A DNA stretch of 64,000 nucleotides from Diplocloster modestus (lineage in GTDB: Bacteria > Bacillota > Clostridia > Lachnospirales > Lachnospiraceae), in contig NZ_JAHQCX010000010.1 of assembly GCF_019042245.1 (NCBI RefSeq), forward strand, positions 62,001 to 126,000, read 5' to 3'. Positions 44,627 to 52,549 of this stretch are shown one piece after another. The notes under the pieces were generated by a model, which saw only the letters and a program-made list of their open reading frames with translations, did no database searches and was not told where the DNA came from. A program made the translations under genes and the position numbers. Each line of letters opens with the position of its first letter. The stretch's first letter is position 1.

Positions 44627-45937
44627 TTAAGATAAATTGAATAAAGTTACGTTTGCCTCAAAATGGTATTTATCATATTTATAATTGAATATACCTTCAT
44701 TTTTTTCGACTAATTGACGAACACTTAATAAACCGATTCCATGTGCTCTATTATCTCCTTTAGTTGTACATAATTTTCCATTTTTCTCTACTGGTTTATT
44801 TTTTAAACTATTTGATATATTTATATTAATTATATTCTTGTTTTTTAAGATATTTATATGTATCCACTTGATTTCTGCAAAAGAACTGGCTTCAATAGCA
44901 TTATCTAATAAATTACCAAGTATTAAGCACAAGTCGTAATTATTATCAGAAAAATTAAATTTATCAGAATTAATTTTAATAACTATACCTAACTTTTGTG
45001 CTTCTAATAATTTACTATTTAATACCATATCAATAAACTCATTATCAGTCCAAATAAAATTTGCTGTTTTTGTTGCTGATATATGTAAATTTCTTAAGTA
45101 ATCGCTAGCCTCTTCTGCATCACCTTTCTCCAATAATTTAGTTAATATAAGAAAATGCTTATTAATATCATGACACAAAATAGCATTATCTTGAAAAATA
45201 CTATGCATTTCATTATAGCTAGTTTCTAACAAATCATTACGCATCATTGCTAAGTTTGCATTTTCACTTAGTATTCGATATTTAACGTAACAAAGAAATG
45301 CAGTAACTATTATTATAAGTGCAAAAAACCATAATAACCATTGATAAAATAATATGTTAGTAATACTATTTAAATAAATTTCTTGATAGTAAGCTGAAAT
45401 AAAATATATAGCAACAGATGCACCGGCTAATACTATGTAATAGTTTTCAAGTTTTACGAAATTACCTTTAAAAAATCTATGTATTAAACAAAATATAATA
45501 ATCAATATACAAATGTCAATTATGATAAAATAATATCTTTGTTTACTTGCAACATTTATAAACTTGTAAACTTCTCTATCACCTGTAATTACACAATATA
45601 GATACATTATAAATAAATTAATCATAACGTAGCTTACTTGATAAAACATATTTACTACAAATATAACACGCCTTTTCCCTATTAGTAAAACAGACGCTGT
45701 CAATGCTACATAGATACACTCTATTATTAATACAAAATTTGAATAATAATACCATTGCATATTAAGACCTGAAAATATTGAAATAGGCGTTGCCAATAAT
45801 AATATATATTTAAATGATTTCTTTTTATCATATTTTGAAATAAATAAATCATTAAGAATCAAATAACCACTCAATATTTTAACAAAAGAATAAATAAAGT
45901 TAGATATATAAAAGCCAATCACATATATTTCCTCCAA
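44627..45937 (-). CDS. GHKL (AgrC-type) sensor histidine kinase of the lanthipeptide cluster
   Basis: A 436-residue membrane kinase. The N-terminal ~215 residues form six or seven transmembrane helices. The dimerisation/phosphoacceptor region reads AILCHDINKHF, the N-box is LILGNLLDNAIEAS, and the G-box is GIGLLSVRQLV. It resembles peptide-sensing AgrC/ComD kinases. The gene overlaps the response regulator by 19 bp. Its base composition is strikingly AT-rich compared with the regulator and LanM on either side, suggesting recent exchange of the receptor. The likely signal is the modified peptide or another peptide. Confidence 0.88.
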   Translation of the reverse strand: MEEIYVIGFYISNFIYSFVKILSGYLILNDLFISKYDKKKSFKYILLLATPISIFSGLNMQWYYYSNFVLIIECIYVALTASVLLIGKRRVIFVVNMFYQVSYVMINLFIMYLYCVITGDREVYKFINVASKQRYYFIIIDICILIIIFCLIHRFFKGNFVKLENYYIVLAGASVAIYFISAYYQEIYLNSITNILFYQWLLWFFALIIIVTAFLCYVKYRILSENANLAMMRNDLLETSYNEMHSIFQDNAILCHDINKHFLILTKLLEKGDAEEASDYLRNLHISATKTANFIWTDNEFIDMVLNSKLLEAQKLGIVIKINSDKFNFSDNNYDLCLILGNLLDNAIEASSFAEIKWIHINILKNKNIININISNSLKNKPVEKNGKLCTTKGDNRAHGIGLLSVRQLVEKNEGIFNYKYDKYHFEANVTLFNLS

Positions 45938-46659
45938 AATTTCGAAACCAGCATCTTCACATCCTGAATATGAGTTCTGCTTGCATACAACCGTTCTCCA
46001 TTATCCAATATAATCTCCACTCCATTGATTTTCTGGATCCGGGAAATATTTATGATAACACCTTTGTTTATGTATACAAAACCATCATTATTCAACTCGG
46101 TCATGACACGGCTCAGACTATTTCTAATCGTACTTGCTCCATTTTCAGTAACAAACACGGCGTTTTTCTGCTCTTTATAAATATACAGAATATCGCTGTA
46201 AAACAATTTCTCACGAAAACCGGCTTTATCGATGGTATAGAATTCACCGCTTTGAATATTCATCCGTTTCCCGATCTCTTCCAGGGCCTGCGGAAGTTTT
46301 TCCGCTGCTTGTTCCTTCAGGATATAACGGAAAATATCCAGTTCATAACCGTTCAGCGCAAATTCCAGATGGTTGGTGATAAATATCACATAAGAATTCG
46401 CATTTTTCTGTGCCTGAATGATCTTCGCCAGTTCTAACCCGTTCATTTCTCCATCTGATAATTCGATATCCAGCAGATAGATATGAAACTTCTTTCCCTC
46501 TTGTAACTCATAAACTAAATTACAACCTTTGGAAAATGTACTTAATTTATACTCTACAAAGTGCGATATAAAATATTTTTCCGATATTTCTTTCAACTCT
46601 TCTAAAAAACTGCTGTCGTCATCTACGATAGCCATATTTATCATTTGTTCTGACCCCAT
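45919..46659 (-). CDS. LytTR-family response regulator of the lanthipeptide cluster
   Basis: A 246-residue regulator. The receiver domain has the acidic pair VDDD and the phosphoacceptor in LLDIELSDGEMNG, and the C-terminal LytTR DNA-binding domain runs from about 145 (FYTIDKAGFREKL) to the end. It is co-transcribed with, and partner of, the GHKL kinase downstream. The ATG at 46659 lies 6 bp after the upstream gene's stop; an alternative ATG is codon 6. Expected target: the candidate lanA promoter. Confidence 0.9.
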   Translation of the reverse strand: MGSEQMINMAIVDDDSSFLEELKEISEKYFISHFVEYKLSTFSKGCNLVYELQEGKKFHIYLLDIELSDGEMNGLELAKIIQAQKNANSYVIFITNHLEFALNGYELDIFRYILKEQAAEKLPQALEEIGKRMNIQSGEFYTIDKAGFREKLFYSDILYIYKEQKNAVFVTENGASTIRNSLSRVMTELNNDGFVYINKGVIINISRIQKINGVEIILDNGERLYASRTHIQDVKMLVSKFWRKYM

Positions 46660-46664
46660 AACCT

Positions 46665-47240
46665 TTATATATTGAACTCATAGAATTTATTCTTTTTGAC
46701 ATCATGGAAATAACATTCCCGATCATTAATAACAAGCAAGTACATATCATTGTTATCGCCCACCCCCGGCCGATTGTTCCGGCAATAGGTGTATATCCCG
46801 TTTTTATGCACTTTTACTTTTTCGATTATATCATCCACAACCTCTTTGATCGGCATCGTGTGATAAGGGGAACAGGACCATGTTCTGATCATACTCCGAA
46901 CGCTGTTAGGATTCAAGTTTATTTTCTTCGCATTGTAAAATTTTTTTGGAAAAACCATTTCACGACAGGTTCCGAGTTTATCCAAAATGGAATCAAAAAG
47001 TTTCTTATTGTCCTTATAATCAAATCCCAATTCCATATAGGCGCGTATCTGAATTAGCGCTGCCTCTAAATAAGTGCCGTCTTTTCGCTGCTCATACCAT
47101 TGGTCTAGCTGATAAATACTTTCTGACAATGTGTGCTTTATAGATATACCCGTATACTCCAATGCATTTGCAGTAAGTTTAACAGCTTCAACACTTTCCC
47201 TGCAAGTATCTATTTCACTCAACGATATCAACTTTTTCAT
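46665..47240 (-). CDS. Unknown protein linked to the lanthipeptide regulator genes
   Basis: A 191-residue protein that I do not recognise. It is mixed alpha/beta, without signal peptide or transmembrane helix, with an N-terminal helical half and a C-terminal part that looks like a small beta domain (KNGIYTYCRNNRPGVGDNNDMYLLVINDREC). Its ATG overlaps the stop of the IS630-derived helix-turn-helix gene (ATGA), and the response regulator starts 6 bp after its stop. The three genes are therefore one unit, and the protein is probably a regulator or sensor partner. No function is claimed. Confidence 0.7.
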   Translation of the reverse strand: MKKLISLSEIDTCRESVEAVKLTANALEYTGISIKHTLSESIYQLDQWYEQRKDGTYLEAALIQIRAYMELGFDYKDNKKLFDSILDKLGTCREMVFPKKFYNAKKINLNPNSVRSMIRTWSCSPYHTMPIKEVVDDIIEKVKVHKNGIYTYCRNNRPGVGDNNDMYLLVINDRECYFHDVKKNKFYEFNI

Positions 47241-47704
47241 TTTCTTATATTAATATTGGCCTTTTTCAGCAAAAGACGAACTGTCTCTCTGCTGATCGGC
47301 GGCCCTAGTTCTTTTTTATTGACTTCTTCCTTCAACAATTCCAGAGACCATCTGTTACGCCCGGAAGGCGGTGCGGAACAGGCCAGCGCGATCGTATATT
47401 TTTCAATTTCCTTGTTTACTTTGGGCATTCTGGCTGATGTTGGATTGTAATGGGATGAAATCGCATACTCCAGTCCACCCTGAGCATAATCTTTTGCAAC
47501 ACGAACTACTGTGGTTTTCGCTACATGAAGATTCTCTGCTATCTGACAATAATTTAACCTGGTAATATTCTGCTCGTCTATCGTGAGCAAGATGGAAATT
47601 CTTTTCGTTAAACGGTTGGAAAGGCTCTGGTCTGTGCACAGCACGGATAGTTTATTCCTTTCCTCTTCTGTCAGAGAAACTACATATTTTGTATGCCCAT
47701 TCAT
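47237..47704 (-). CDS. IS630-type transposase N-terminal DNA-binding domain, apparently domesticated
   Basis: A 155-residue protein corresponding to the helix-turn-helix half of an IS630-family transposase: LNYCQIAENLHVAKTTVVRVAKDYAQGGLE, then the linker ALACSAPPSGRNRWSLELLKEEV and PPISRETVRLLLKKA. The catalytic DDE domain is missing; the frame ends just after the HTH region and overlaps the next gene by 4 bp (ATGA). No terminal inverted repeats were seen. It looks like a transposase fragment retained as a transcription factor, rather than a decayed insertion sequence, because it is translationally coupled to its neighbour. Confidence 0.75.
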   Translation of the reverse strand: MNGHTKYVVSLTEEERNKLSVLCTDQSLSNRLTKRISILLTIDEQNITRLNYCQIAENLHVAKTTVVRVAKDYAQGGLEYAISSHYNPTSARMPKVNKEIEKYTIALACSAPPSGRNRWSLELLKEEVNKKELGPPISRETVRLLLKKANINIRK

Positions 47705-47751
47705 TTGTATATCTTCCTTTAAAATCCTATTTTTATTTCCCGTTCATCATA

Positions 47752-47757
47752 TGTCAA
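47752..47757 (-). promoter_or_regulatory. Candidate -35 of the HTH/regulator operon
   Basis: TTGACA on the minus strand, followed after 16-17 bases by an AT-rich TAAAAAT. It is about 50 bases before the start of the helix-turn-helix gene. The -10 is poor, so this is tentative. Confidence 0.35.
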
Positions 47758-47848
47758 ATAATGTCAGATTTGGTAATTATGTCCTTTATTTAACACATTT
47801 TGTCCTTCAAATGCATTTTTTTGAGAATCAACCTGATCTGATCACAAA

Positions 47849-47877
47849 AAAAATTGAGCATATTATGCCAGCTCAAA
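47849..47877 (-). terminator. Terminator of a short transcript upstream of the HTH gene
   Basis: TTGAGC and GCTCAA with an 11-base loop, followed by eight T on the minus strand. With the promoter at 47959-47988 it delimits a transcript of about 120 bases. Confidence 0.6.
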
Positions 47878-47937
47878 TTTTGGAATTGCCCAATTTAAAA
47901 TTTTATTTCTCCCTTCCTTTTCAAATGCAAAAATCAC
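47863..47937 (-). CDS. Possible 24-residue peptide in a short transcription unit
   Basis: A 24-codon frame starting with GTG, with AAGGAG five bases upstream, beginning MIFAFEKEG and ending PKFELA, with its stop inside the loop of the terminator. It is flanked by a good promoter and a terminator, so the segment is either a small RNA or a small peptide gene. Nearness to a peptide-sensing kinase makes a signal peptide conceivable, but there is no signal sequence or processing motif. Low confidence that it is translated. Confidence 0.35.
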   Translation of the reverse strand: MIFAFEKEGRNKILNWAIPKFELA

Positions 47938-47958
47938 GCATGCTCCTTCTTCTCATAC

Positions 47959-47988
47959 ACTATACAATACTTTGTCGAATATTGTCAA
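47959..47988 (-). promoter_or_regulatory. Promoter of the short transcription unit
   Basis: TTGACA (47983-47988) and TATAGT (47959-47964) on the minus strand with an 18-base spacer. It drives a ~120-base unit ending at the terminator 47849-47877. Confidence 0.6.
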
Positions 47989-48042
47989 AACCCTTTCGCA
48001 TTAATTTGTTTATTTTTTAACACTTTGATCGGTTTTTTATCA

Positions 48043-48078
48043 GAAAAGCCACCGCGATATAATCACCGTGATGGCTTC
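48043..48078 (-). terminator. Terminator of the DrrAB-like exporter operon
   Basis: GAAGCCATC and GGTGGCTTTTC form a stem with inner CGG/CCG-type pairing, about 35 bases past the permease stop, with a TTTTC tail. Confidence 0.55.
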
Positions 48079-48110
48079 CATTGAATCATCGCAGAACAAT
48101 AGCAGAGCTC

Positions 48111-48827
48111 TTAATCCACTTTTAGTCTCTTTAACAATAACCCGCACAAAAAAACCGTAACAGCCAGAATCCCAGCCAAAGGCCACAGATTTCCAAGCAC
48201 AAGGCTGTTGTCCGACATCAGCAGATACCCCCAGGTCGCCGGCACGATTTTCCCAAGAGCCCTAAAAAACCCGGGGAGCATCTCAACCGGGAACATAATC
48301 CCCGACAGCATAATGGACGGCAGGAATATCAGCTGTGATATCATCGTAAGTTTCGCCTGGCTTTTCATCGCCAGACCCAGAACACTGCCTATTCCCAGGG
48401 ATACTGCTATAAAAACAGCAAGCATACCGAAATAAAACGGCAGATTTTCCGGAAGTGCCGCGTCAAACGCGATGGGGGCGATCACATATATGATCGCGCT
48501 CATGATCATCAGGTGGATAAACGCAGACAAATACATCGAAACCAGGCCAAGATATAACGGCACCCCATTGGCCTTATATGCTTTCTTGATATCACTTCCG
48601 TATATCTCCACAAGGGAAGGAGGCAGGCCGATCAGCGCGCCCATGGACACTCCCATCACGGTCATAGACTGGATCAGCGTATCTTTGGCCGCCGGGTTTA
48701 CAGAGGTGAAGATACCGCCCATTACCGCGAAGAACAATAGCGGCACCACATAACAGGTAACCAGCAGTGATTTGCTCCGTATATCCAGTCTCCATTGTAA
48801 TCCCACTCCGTATAAAAACGCATTCAT
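48111..48827 (-). CDS. ABC-2 type exporter permease (DrrB-like)
   Basis: A 238-residue membrane protein with six predicted helices and the ABC-2 pattern (SLLVTCYVVPLLFFAVMGGIF at the first helix; QLIFLPSIMLSGIMFPVEMLP before the last two). It overlaps the ATPase gene by 4 bp (ATGA). Drug or peptide export/immunity is the usual role. It could serve the neighbouring lanthipeptide cluster, but it lacks a peptidase domain and is separated from it by ~400 bp and its own terminator. Confidence 0.85.
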   Translation of the reverse strand: MNAFLYGVGLQWRLDIRSKSLLVTCYVVPLLFFAVMGGIFTSVNPAAKDTLIQSMTVMGVSMGALIGLPPSLVEIYGSDIKKAYKANGVPLYLGLVSMYLSAFIHLMIMSAIIYVIAPIAFDAALPENLPFYFGMLAVFIAVSLGIGSVLGLAMKSQAKLTMISQLIFLPSIMLSGIMFPVEMLPGFFRALGKIVPATWGYLLMSDNSLVLGNLWPLAGILAVTVFLCGLLLKRLKVD

Positions 48828-49639
48828 TCGCCGTTCCTCCTTGCTATATCGATAAAATGCTGTTCCAGGGTGCCGCGGTCTATCTTAATATCCAACACTT
48901 CAACGCCTTTCCGCTTATATTCTTCCAACAGCGTCAGCATTGTATCCCCGATATTATCCGCCTCAAAACACGCTTCCCCCTGTTCCGTCTCAATGTGAAG
49001 CTTATAGTGCCTGCCGACTCTGGCGGTTAATTCCATTACCGTGCCCATAAAAACGATAGCGCCGTCATTGAGAATCGCGATACGGTCACACAGATTTTCC
49101 ACTTCGGCCATATCGTGGCTGGCCAGGACGATGGTCTTTCCCTGGGCCTTCAGTTTGCGTATCTGGTCGTGAAGTGATACTCTGCCTTCCACATCCAGCC
49201 CGGCCGTCGGCTCGTCGAGAAATACGATATCCGGATCGCTGATCAGGGACAGGGCCAGATGCAGCCGCCGCTTTTGTCCTGTAGACAGTTCTGTGTACTG
49301 TTTTTTCGCCAGCTCATTGATCCCCAGAGCGGCCAGCATGGAAGGATCGATCTGCGCCCGGTTCCATTTCGCAAATAACCGCACGGCCTCCATCGGTTTG
49401 ATATGGTCCGGGAGTGATGCCGACTGCAGCTGTATTCCCACCCTGCCGTTTACCGCGATCCTGCCTTCGTCATACTTTCGTAAGTTCTCAATAATTTCAA
49501 GGGCTGTGGTTTTCCCCGCGCCGTTCACGCCCAGCAAGGCGAAAATTTCACCTTGTTCCACATGAAAATTTAAACCATTCAGCACCATATGTTCGCCATA
49601 ACTTTTCTTTAGTCCGTCAACCTGGATGGCATAACTCAT
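48824..49639 (-). CDS. ABC exporter ATPase (DrrA/CcmA-like)
   Basis: A 271-residue ATPase with Walker A GVNGAGKTT, the signature LSTGQKRRL, and Walker B IVFLDEPTAGLD. The C-terminal ~60 residues are an extension typical of drug-export ATPases. GAAGGGAG precedes the ATG. It is the first gene of a two-gene operon behind a promoter with a 19-base spacer and MerR-type dyad (49736-49768). Confidence 0.9.
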   Translation of the reverse strand: MSYAIQVDGLKKSYGEHMVLNGLNFHVEQGEIFALLGVNGAGKTTALEIIENLRKYDEGRIAVNGRVGIQLQSASLPDHIKPMEAVRLFAKWNRAQIDPSMLAALGINELAKKQYTELSTGQKRRLHLALSLISDPDIVFLDEPTAGLDVEGRVSLHDQIRKLKAQGKTIVLASHDMAEVENLCDRIAILNDGAIVFMGTVMELTARVGRHYKLHIETEQGEACFEADNIGDTMLTLLEEYKRKGVEVLDIKIDRGTLEQHFIDIARRNGE

Positions 49640-49735
49640 TTTATTCTCCCTTCAAATGGATCATAGCCCAATTCCTACTGTCATAATTCCCTGTGGTATT
49701 ACTCTGTTGTTTGTCTTTTTCATCACCTTGTATAT

Positions 49736-49768
49736 AATATAATTCATGACCTTACGTAACATGCAAGG
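49736..49768 (-). promoter_or_regulatory. MerR-type promoter of the DrrAB-like exporter
   Basis: On the minus strand TTGCAT (49761-49766) and TATATT (49736-49741) are 19 bases apart, the long spacing that MerR-family activators correct. The spacer carries most of the dyad CCTTGCATGTTACGTAAGG (49750-49768). No MerR gene is adjacent, and the MerR gene at 52550 has a different operator (CCCCTTAGGGG), so the regulator is encoded elsewhere. Confidence 0.65.
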
Positions 49769-49864
49769 ATTATTTGTATATTTATTTATAGAGCACTTAA
49801 AGTTTATTCATCCATTAGGTACAAAAGCAGCCTATGACGTTGGCCGCCGGGCGGACGATAAAGA

Positions 49865-49893
49865 GCGCCGCGATCTGGATACGATCGCGGCGC
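49865..49893 (-). terminator. Terminator of the GGDEF/EAL gene
   Basis: GCGCCGCGATC and GATCGCGGCGC form a perfect 11-bp stem with a 7-base loop, 40-70 bases after the stop; the trailing T-run is short (TCTTTAT). Confidence 0.65.
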
Positions 49894-49930
49894 CTTCTAA
49901 CGCTGATTTTCCGAGTCTAAGTCTTACTTT

Positions 49931-52177
49931 TTAATGCGGCAGCCTGTCCATCCAGATGTACATACTCTGAATCAAAGGCCGATGATCAGCAGCCACCACC
50001 GTGCACTGGTAGTATAATACTCTGGAAATACTGCCGTCATGGCGGGTAAACCGATAGACAAAGGGCTCCACCTTTTCGCCCTCGATCATTTTCAAACTAT
50101 TTTGGTAAATGAGATTCAAATCGTCCGGGTGGACGATCTGGCGCAGGTTCCCGCCCATTTCCCCCCAGAACTGCTCCGGGGTGTAACCTATGATGTCGAA
50201 CATAACATCATTCATATAGGTGATGACCATATCTGCCGTCAGTTCATAGCGGACAACACCCAGAGGCAGCATGGAATAATAGGGATCCATCTGCGCTCTC
50301 TCATCCAGGTGCCTGTCCTGGTTAATCCTGATTTCTCTCTGCGCGCGGAACAGATTGACATAACTGTCCGCCCGGATGAGATGCATATTAGATTTCATAA
50401 GAGTTAATTTTTTACCGCTTTGTATGCAGTTGAACGAGAAATAGAAGTTTCTGCAGAAAGGAGGCTGGGTACCCTCATCTACCAATATCGCCTCTCCGCT
50501 GACCGGGATAAAGTTATCCGCGTGATGTGGCGTGATGCTTCTGTAAATCACGGAGAATTTTTTCCCTCTGATATTACTCTCGAAATGGGGAAAAATCTCA
50601 CCCTGGCCCTGCATCGGCTGCTCACAGAATAGGTCATGCCACTCCACCTCTGTGTCCACACAGGCTGAAAACCGATCGAAATCCTGTTGTACAAAGTAAT
50701 CTGTGAAGACCTGCTCCACAAAGGCACGGACGGCATCGGTATGCCGCCGTTCCACGACGGAACTGCCGCCGCACCCGCCCTGCAGCAGTTCTTCGAACCG
50801 GGACCGTTCCATCGGGCGGGCATAGTAGAAGCCCTGGACCACATCGCAGCCAATCCCCCTCAGAAAAGCGATCTGCTGTTCATTCTCAATCCCCTCACAG
50901 ACGATGGCCATTCCCAGAGCCTTGATAATAGAGACGATCGCGCAGATGATGGAAGTATTTCTAAAATCCTGCAGATCCCGGTTAAAAAAGACCCGGTCCA
51001 GCTTGATGACGTTGACCGGCAGCTCCTGAAGCATACCGAACGATGAATAGCCTGATCCGAAATCATCCATCGCTACGGAATAACCAAGCCCCCGCAGTTC
51101 CCTCAGCTGATCAATGATGGGCTGCGCGTCCTCCACCAGCATATTTTCCGTAATCTCGATCCCCAGGTTTCTGGATGATACATGATATTTCTCAGTTATC
51201 TCGTGCAGCCGCCGTGCAAACCCGTCTTTCAGGAAATGAAGGCGCGAGAAGTTACAATATACCGGAACGACGGATAAGCCGGCATCCAGCCAGCGCCTGA
51301 TGTTCCTGCAGCTGCATTCAAACATATACAGATCCAGCTTGACAATTAGCCCGCTTGATTCAAACAGGGGCAGGAACTGGCCCGGCTCCAGGATTCCGTA
51401 CACGGGATGGCGCCAGCGCACCAGTGCCTCCGCCGACACCGGAATATTATCCTGCACACTGTAAAGAGGCTGATAAAAGGGTTCGAATTCGCCATTTTCC
51501 AACGCACCCCGGATCTGTGACGCCAAATAGAAGAACAGATCCTCCTGTTTACTATTCTGACCTGTATTCGGGAGCTGGAAAATCTGATGAAACACATATT
51601 GGTTACGGCCTGCCTTTTTAGCCTGGCGCATCATCAGATCGGCCTGTCTTAACAGCGCGTAGGAGGTCATCTCTCCTTCCCCGTTCCACAAAACGCCGCC
51701 GATACTGATGGTCAGACCCGCCTCTACCTTCGGCGTGTCAGGGAGGTTCACCGTTAACCCTTCCGTTATCGCGAATAAGGTATCGCTGAACTTTTGCATA
51801 CTTTCCGGCGTGGCATTTGGGATCACCCCCAAAAACGCCTCCCCGTTCAACCGGCCCATGATTCCGCAGTCCAACTGCAGGCATTCCACCGCCTTTTTTC
51901 CAAACTGCGCCAGCAGAAGATCTCCCAGAAGATATCCATATGTATGGTTAAAAACTTTAAAATTATCAAAATCGATGCAAAGCAGGCCAATCGGATGCAG
52001 CCGCTGTGTCAGACACCTTTCCATATATGTATTTGTGGTTGACCAATTGGGCAGCCCGGTCAGATTGTCCAAAGTGGTCAGCTTTGCAATCAGCTCCTCT
52101 TTTTCTTTCAGAGCCCTGTTCATTTCCAATAACTGGTGGGATAAGGCATTGTATTCTAACATATAGCTTTCTCTCAC
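49931..52177 (-). CDS. GGDEF-EAL protein with a SnoaL-like domain and C-terminal PAS
   Basis: A 748-residue cyclic-di-GMP enzyme. Residues ~35-210 are a GGDEF domain whose motif is degenerate (RLNGEAF instead of RxGGDEF), so cyclase activity is doubtful. Residues ~225-480 are an EAL domain with intact AEALVRW, IEITENM, MDDFGSGYSS and CEGIENE motifs, so it is probably a c-di-GMP phosphodiesterase. Residues ~490-620 resemble a SnoaL/nuclear-transport-factor fold, and ~640-748 a PAS sensor. No transmembrane helices. The start is a GTG at 52177 or the ATG at 52162; neither has a strong site. Confidence 0.87.
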   Translation of the reverse strand: MRESYMLEYNALSHQLLEMNRALKEKEELIAKLTTLDNLTGLPNWSTTNTYMERCLTQRLHPIGLLCIDFDNFKVFNHTYGYLLGDLLLAQFGKKAVECLQLDCGIMGRLNGEAFLGVIPNATPESMQKFSDTLFAITEGLTVNLPDTPKVEAGLTISIGGVLWNGEGEMTSYALLRQADLMMRQAKKAGRNQYVFHQIFQLPNTGQNSKQEDLFFYLASQIRGALENGEFEPFYQPLYSVQDNIPVSAEALVRWRHPVYGILEPGQFLPLFESSGLIVKLDLYMFECSCRNIRRWLDAGLSVVPVYCNFSRLHFLKDGFARRLHEITEKYHVSSRNLGIEITENMLVEDAQPIIDQLRELRGLGYSVAMDDFGSGYSSFGMLQELPVNVIKLDRVFFNRDLQDFRNTSIICAIVSIIKALGMAIVCEGIENEQQIAFLRGIGCDVVQGFYYARPMERSRFEELLQGGCGGSSVVERRHTDAVRAFVEQVFTDYFVQQDFDRFSACVDTEVEWHDLFCEQPMQGQGEIFPHFESNIRGKKFSVIYRSITPHHADNFIPVSGEAILVDEGTQPPFCRNFYFSFNCIQSGKKLTLMKSNMHLIRADSYVNLFRAQREIRINQDRHLDERAQMDPYYSMLPLGVVRYELTADMVITYMNDVMFDIIGYTPEQFWGEMGGNLRQIVHPDDLNLIYQNSLKMIEGEKVEPFVYRFTRHDGSISRVLYYQCTVVAADHRPLIQSMYIWMDRLPH

Positions 52178-52206
52178 TTTCTTCGCTTTTGAGCACGGCT
52201 TAAGCT

Positions 52207-52237
52207 AAAAAAACCTGCAAACAGTAACGTTTACAGG
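52207..52237 (-). terminator. Terminator of tRNA-Asn
   Basis: CCTGTAAAC and GTTTGCAGG followed by seven T on the minus strand, 11 bases after the tRNA 3' end. Confidence 0.8.
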
Positions 52238-52247
52238 AATAGTTAAA

Positions 52248-52319
52248 CTCCCCGAGTTGGGCTCGAACCAACAACCCTTCGGTTAACAGCCGAATGCTCT
52301 ACCATTGAGCTATCGAGGA
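52248..52319 (-). tRNA. tRNA-Asn (anticodon GUU)
   Basis: A 72-base cloverleaf on the minus strand. The acceptor stem TCCTCGA pairs with TCGGGGA, the D arm is GCTCAATGGTAGAGC, the anticodon loop CTGTTAA lies in the stem TTCGG/CCGAA, and the T arm is GTTGGTTCGAGCCCAAC. The anticodon is GTT. CCA is not encoded. It is followed by its own terminator. Confidence 0.95.
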
Positions 52320-52500
52320 CTATAATCTAACAACAATGTTAATTATAATAACAGTGTACCGTGATGTCAAGATTTTTATTCCATTTTTTGAAATTCTTTC
52401 CTGTACTTTTTTCCATACAGCAACCCTCTCAACTTGGCTTCCATACATATACCAGCTATAATCACCTGCAGGTTTTTATAGATTATTTTACAAAAAACAC

Positions 52501-52531
52501 TTGACTATCCCCTTAGGGGTTAGCTTATGAT
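52501..52531 (+). promoter_or_regulatory. MerR-type autoregulated promoter
   Basis: TTGACT (52501-52506) and TATGAT (52526-52531) with a 19-base spacer holding the dyad CCCCTTAGGGG. This is the classic geometry for a MerR-family activator acting on its own gene, which starts 19 bases later. Confidence 0.75.
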
Positions 52532-52549
52532 TGCATAGAGGTGATTCAT

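Noticed and set aside
47237..47704. A whole IS630 insertion sequence
   Set aside because: Only the helix-turn-helix half is present. The frame continues by overlap into an unrelated gene, and no terminal inverted repeats or target duplication were seen.
48111..49639. The DrrAB-like pair as the LanT/LanFEG of the lanthipeptide cluster
   Set aside because: There is no peptidase domain, it is separated by ~400 bp with its own promoter of MerR type and a terminator, and nothing in sequence ties it to the peptide. Kept as a possibility only.
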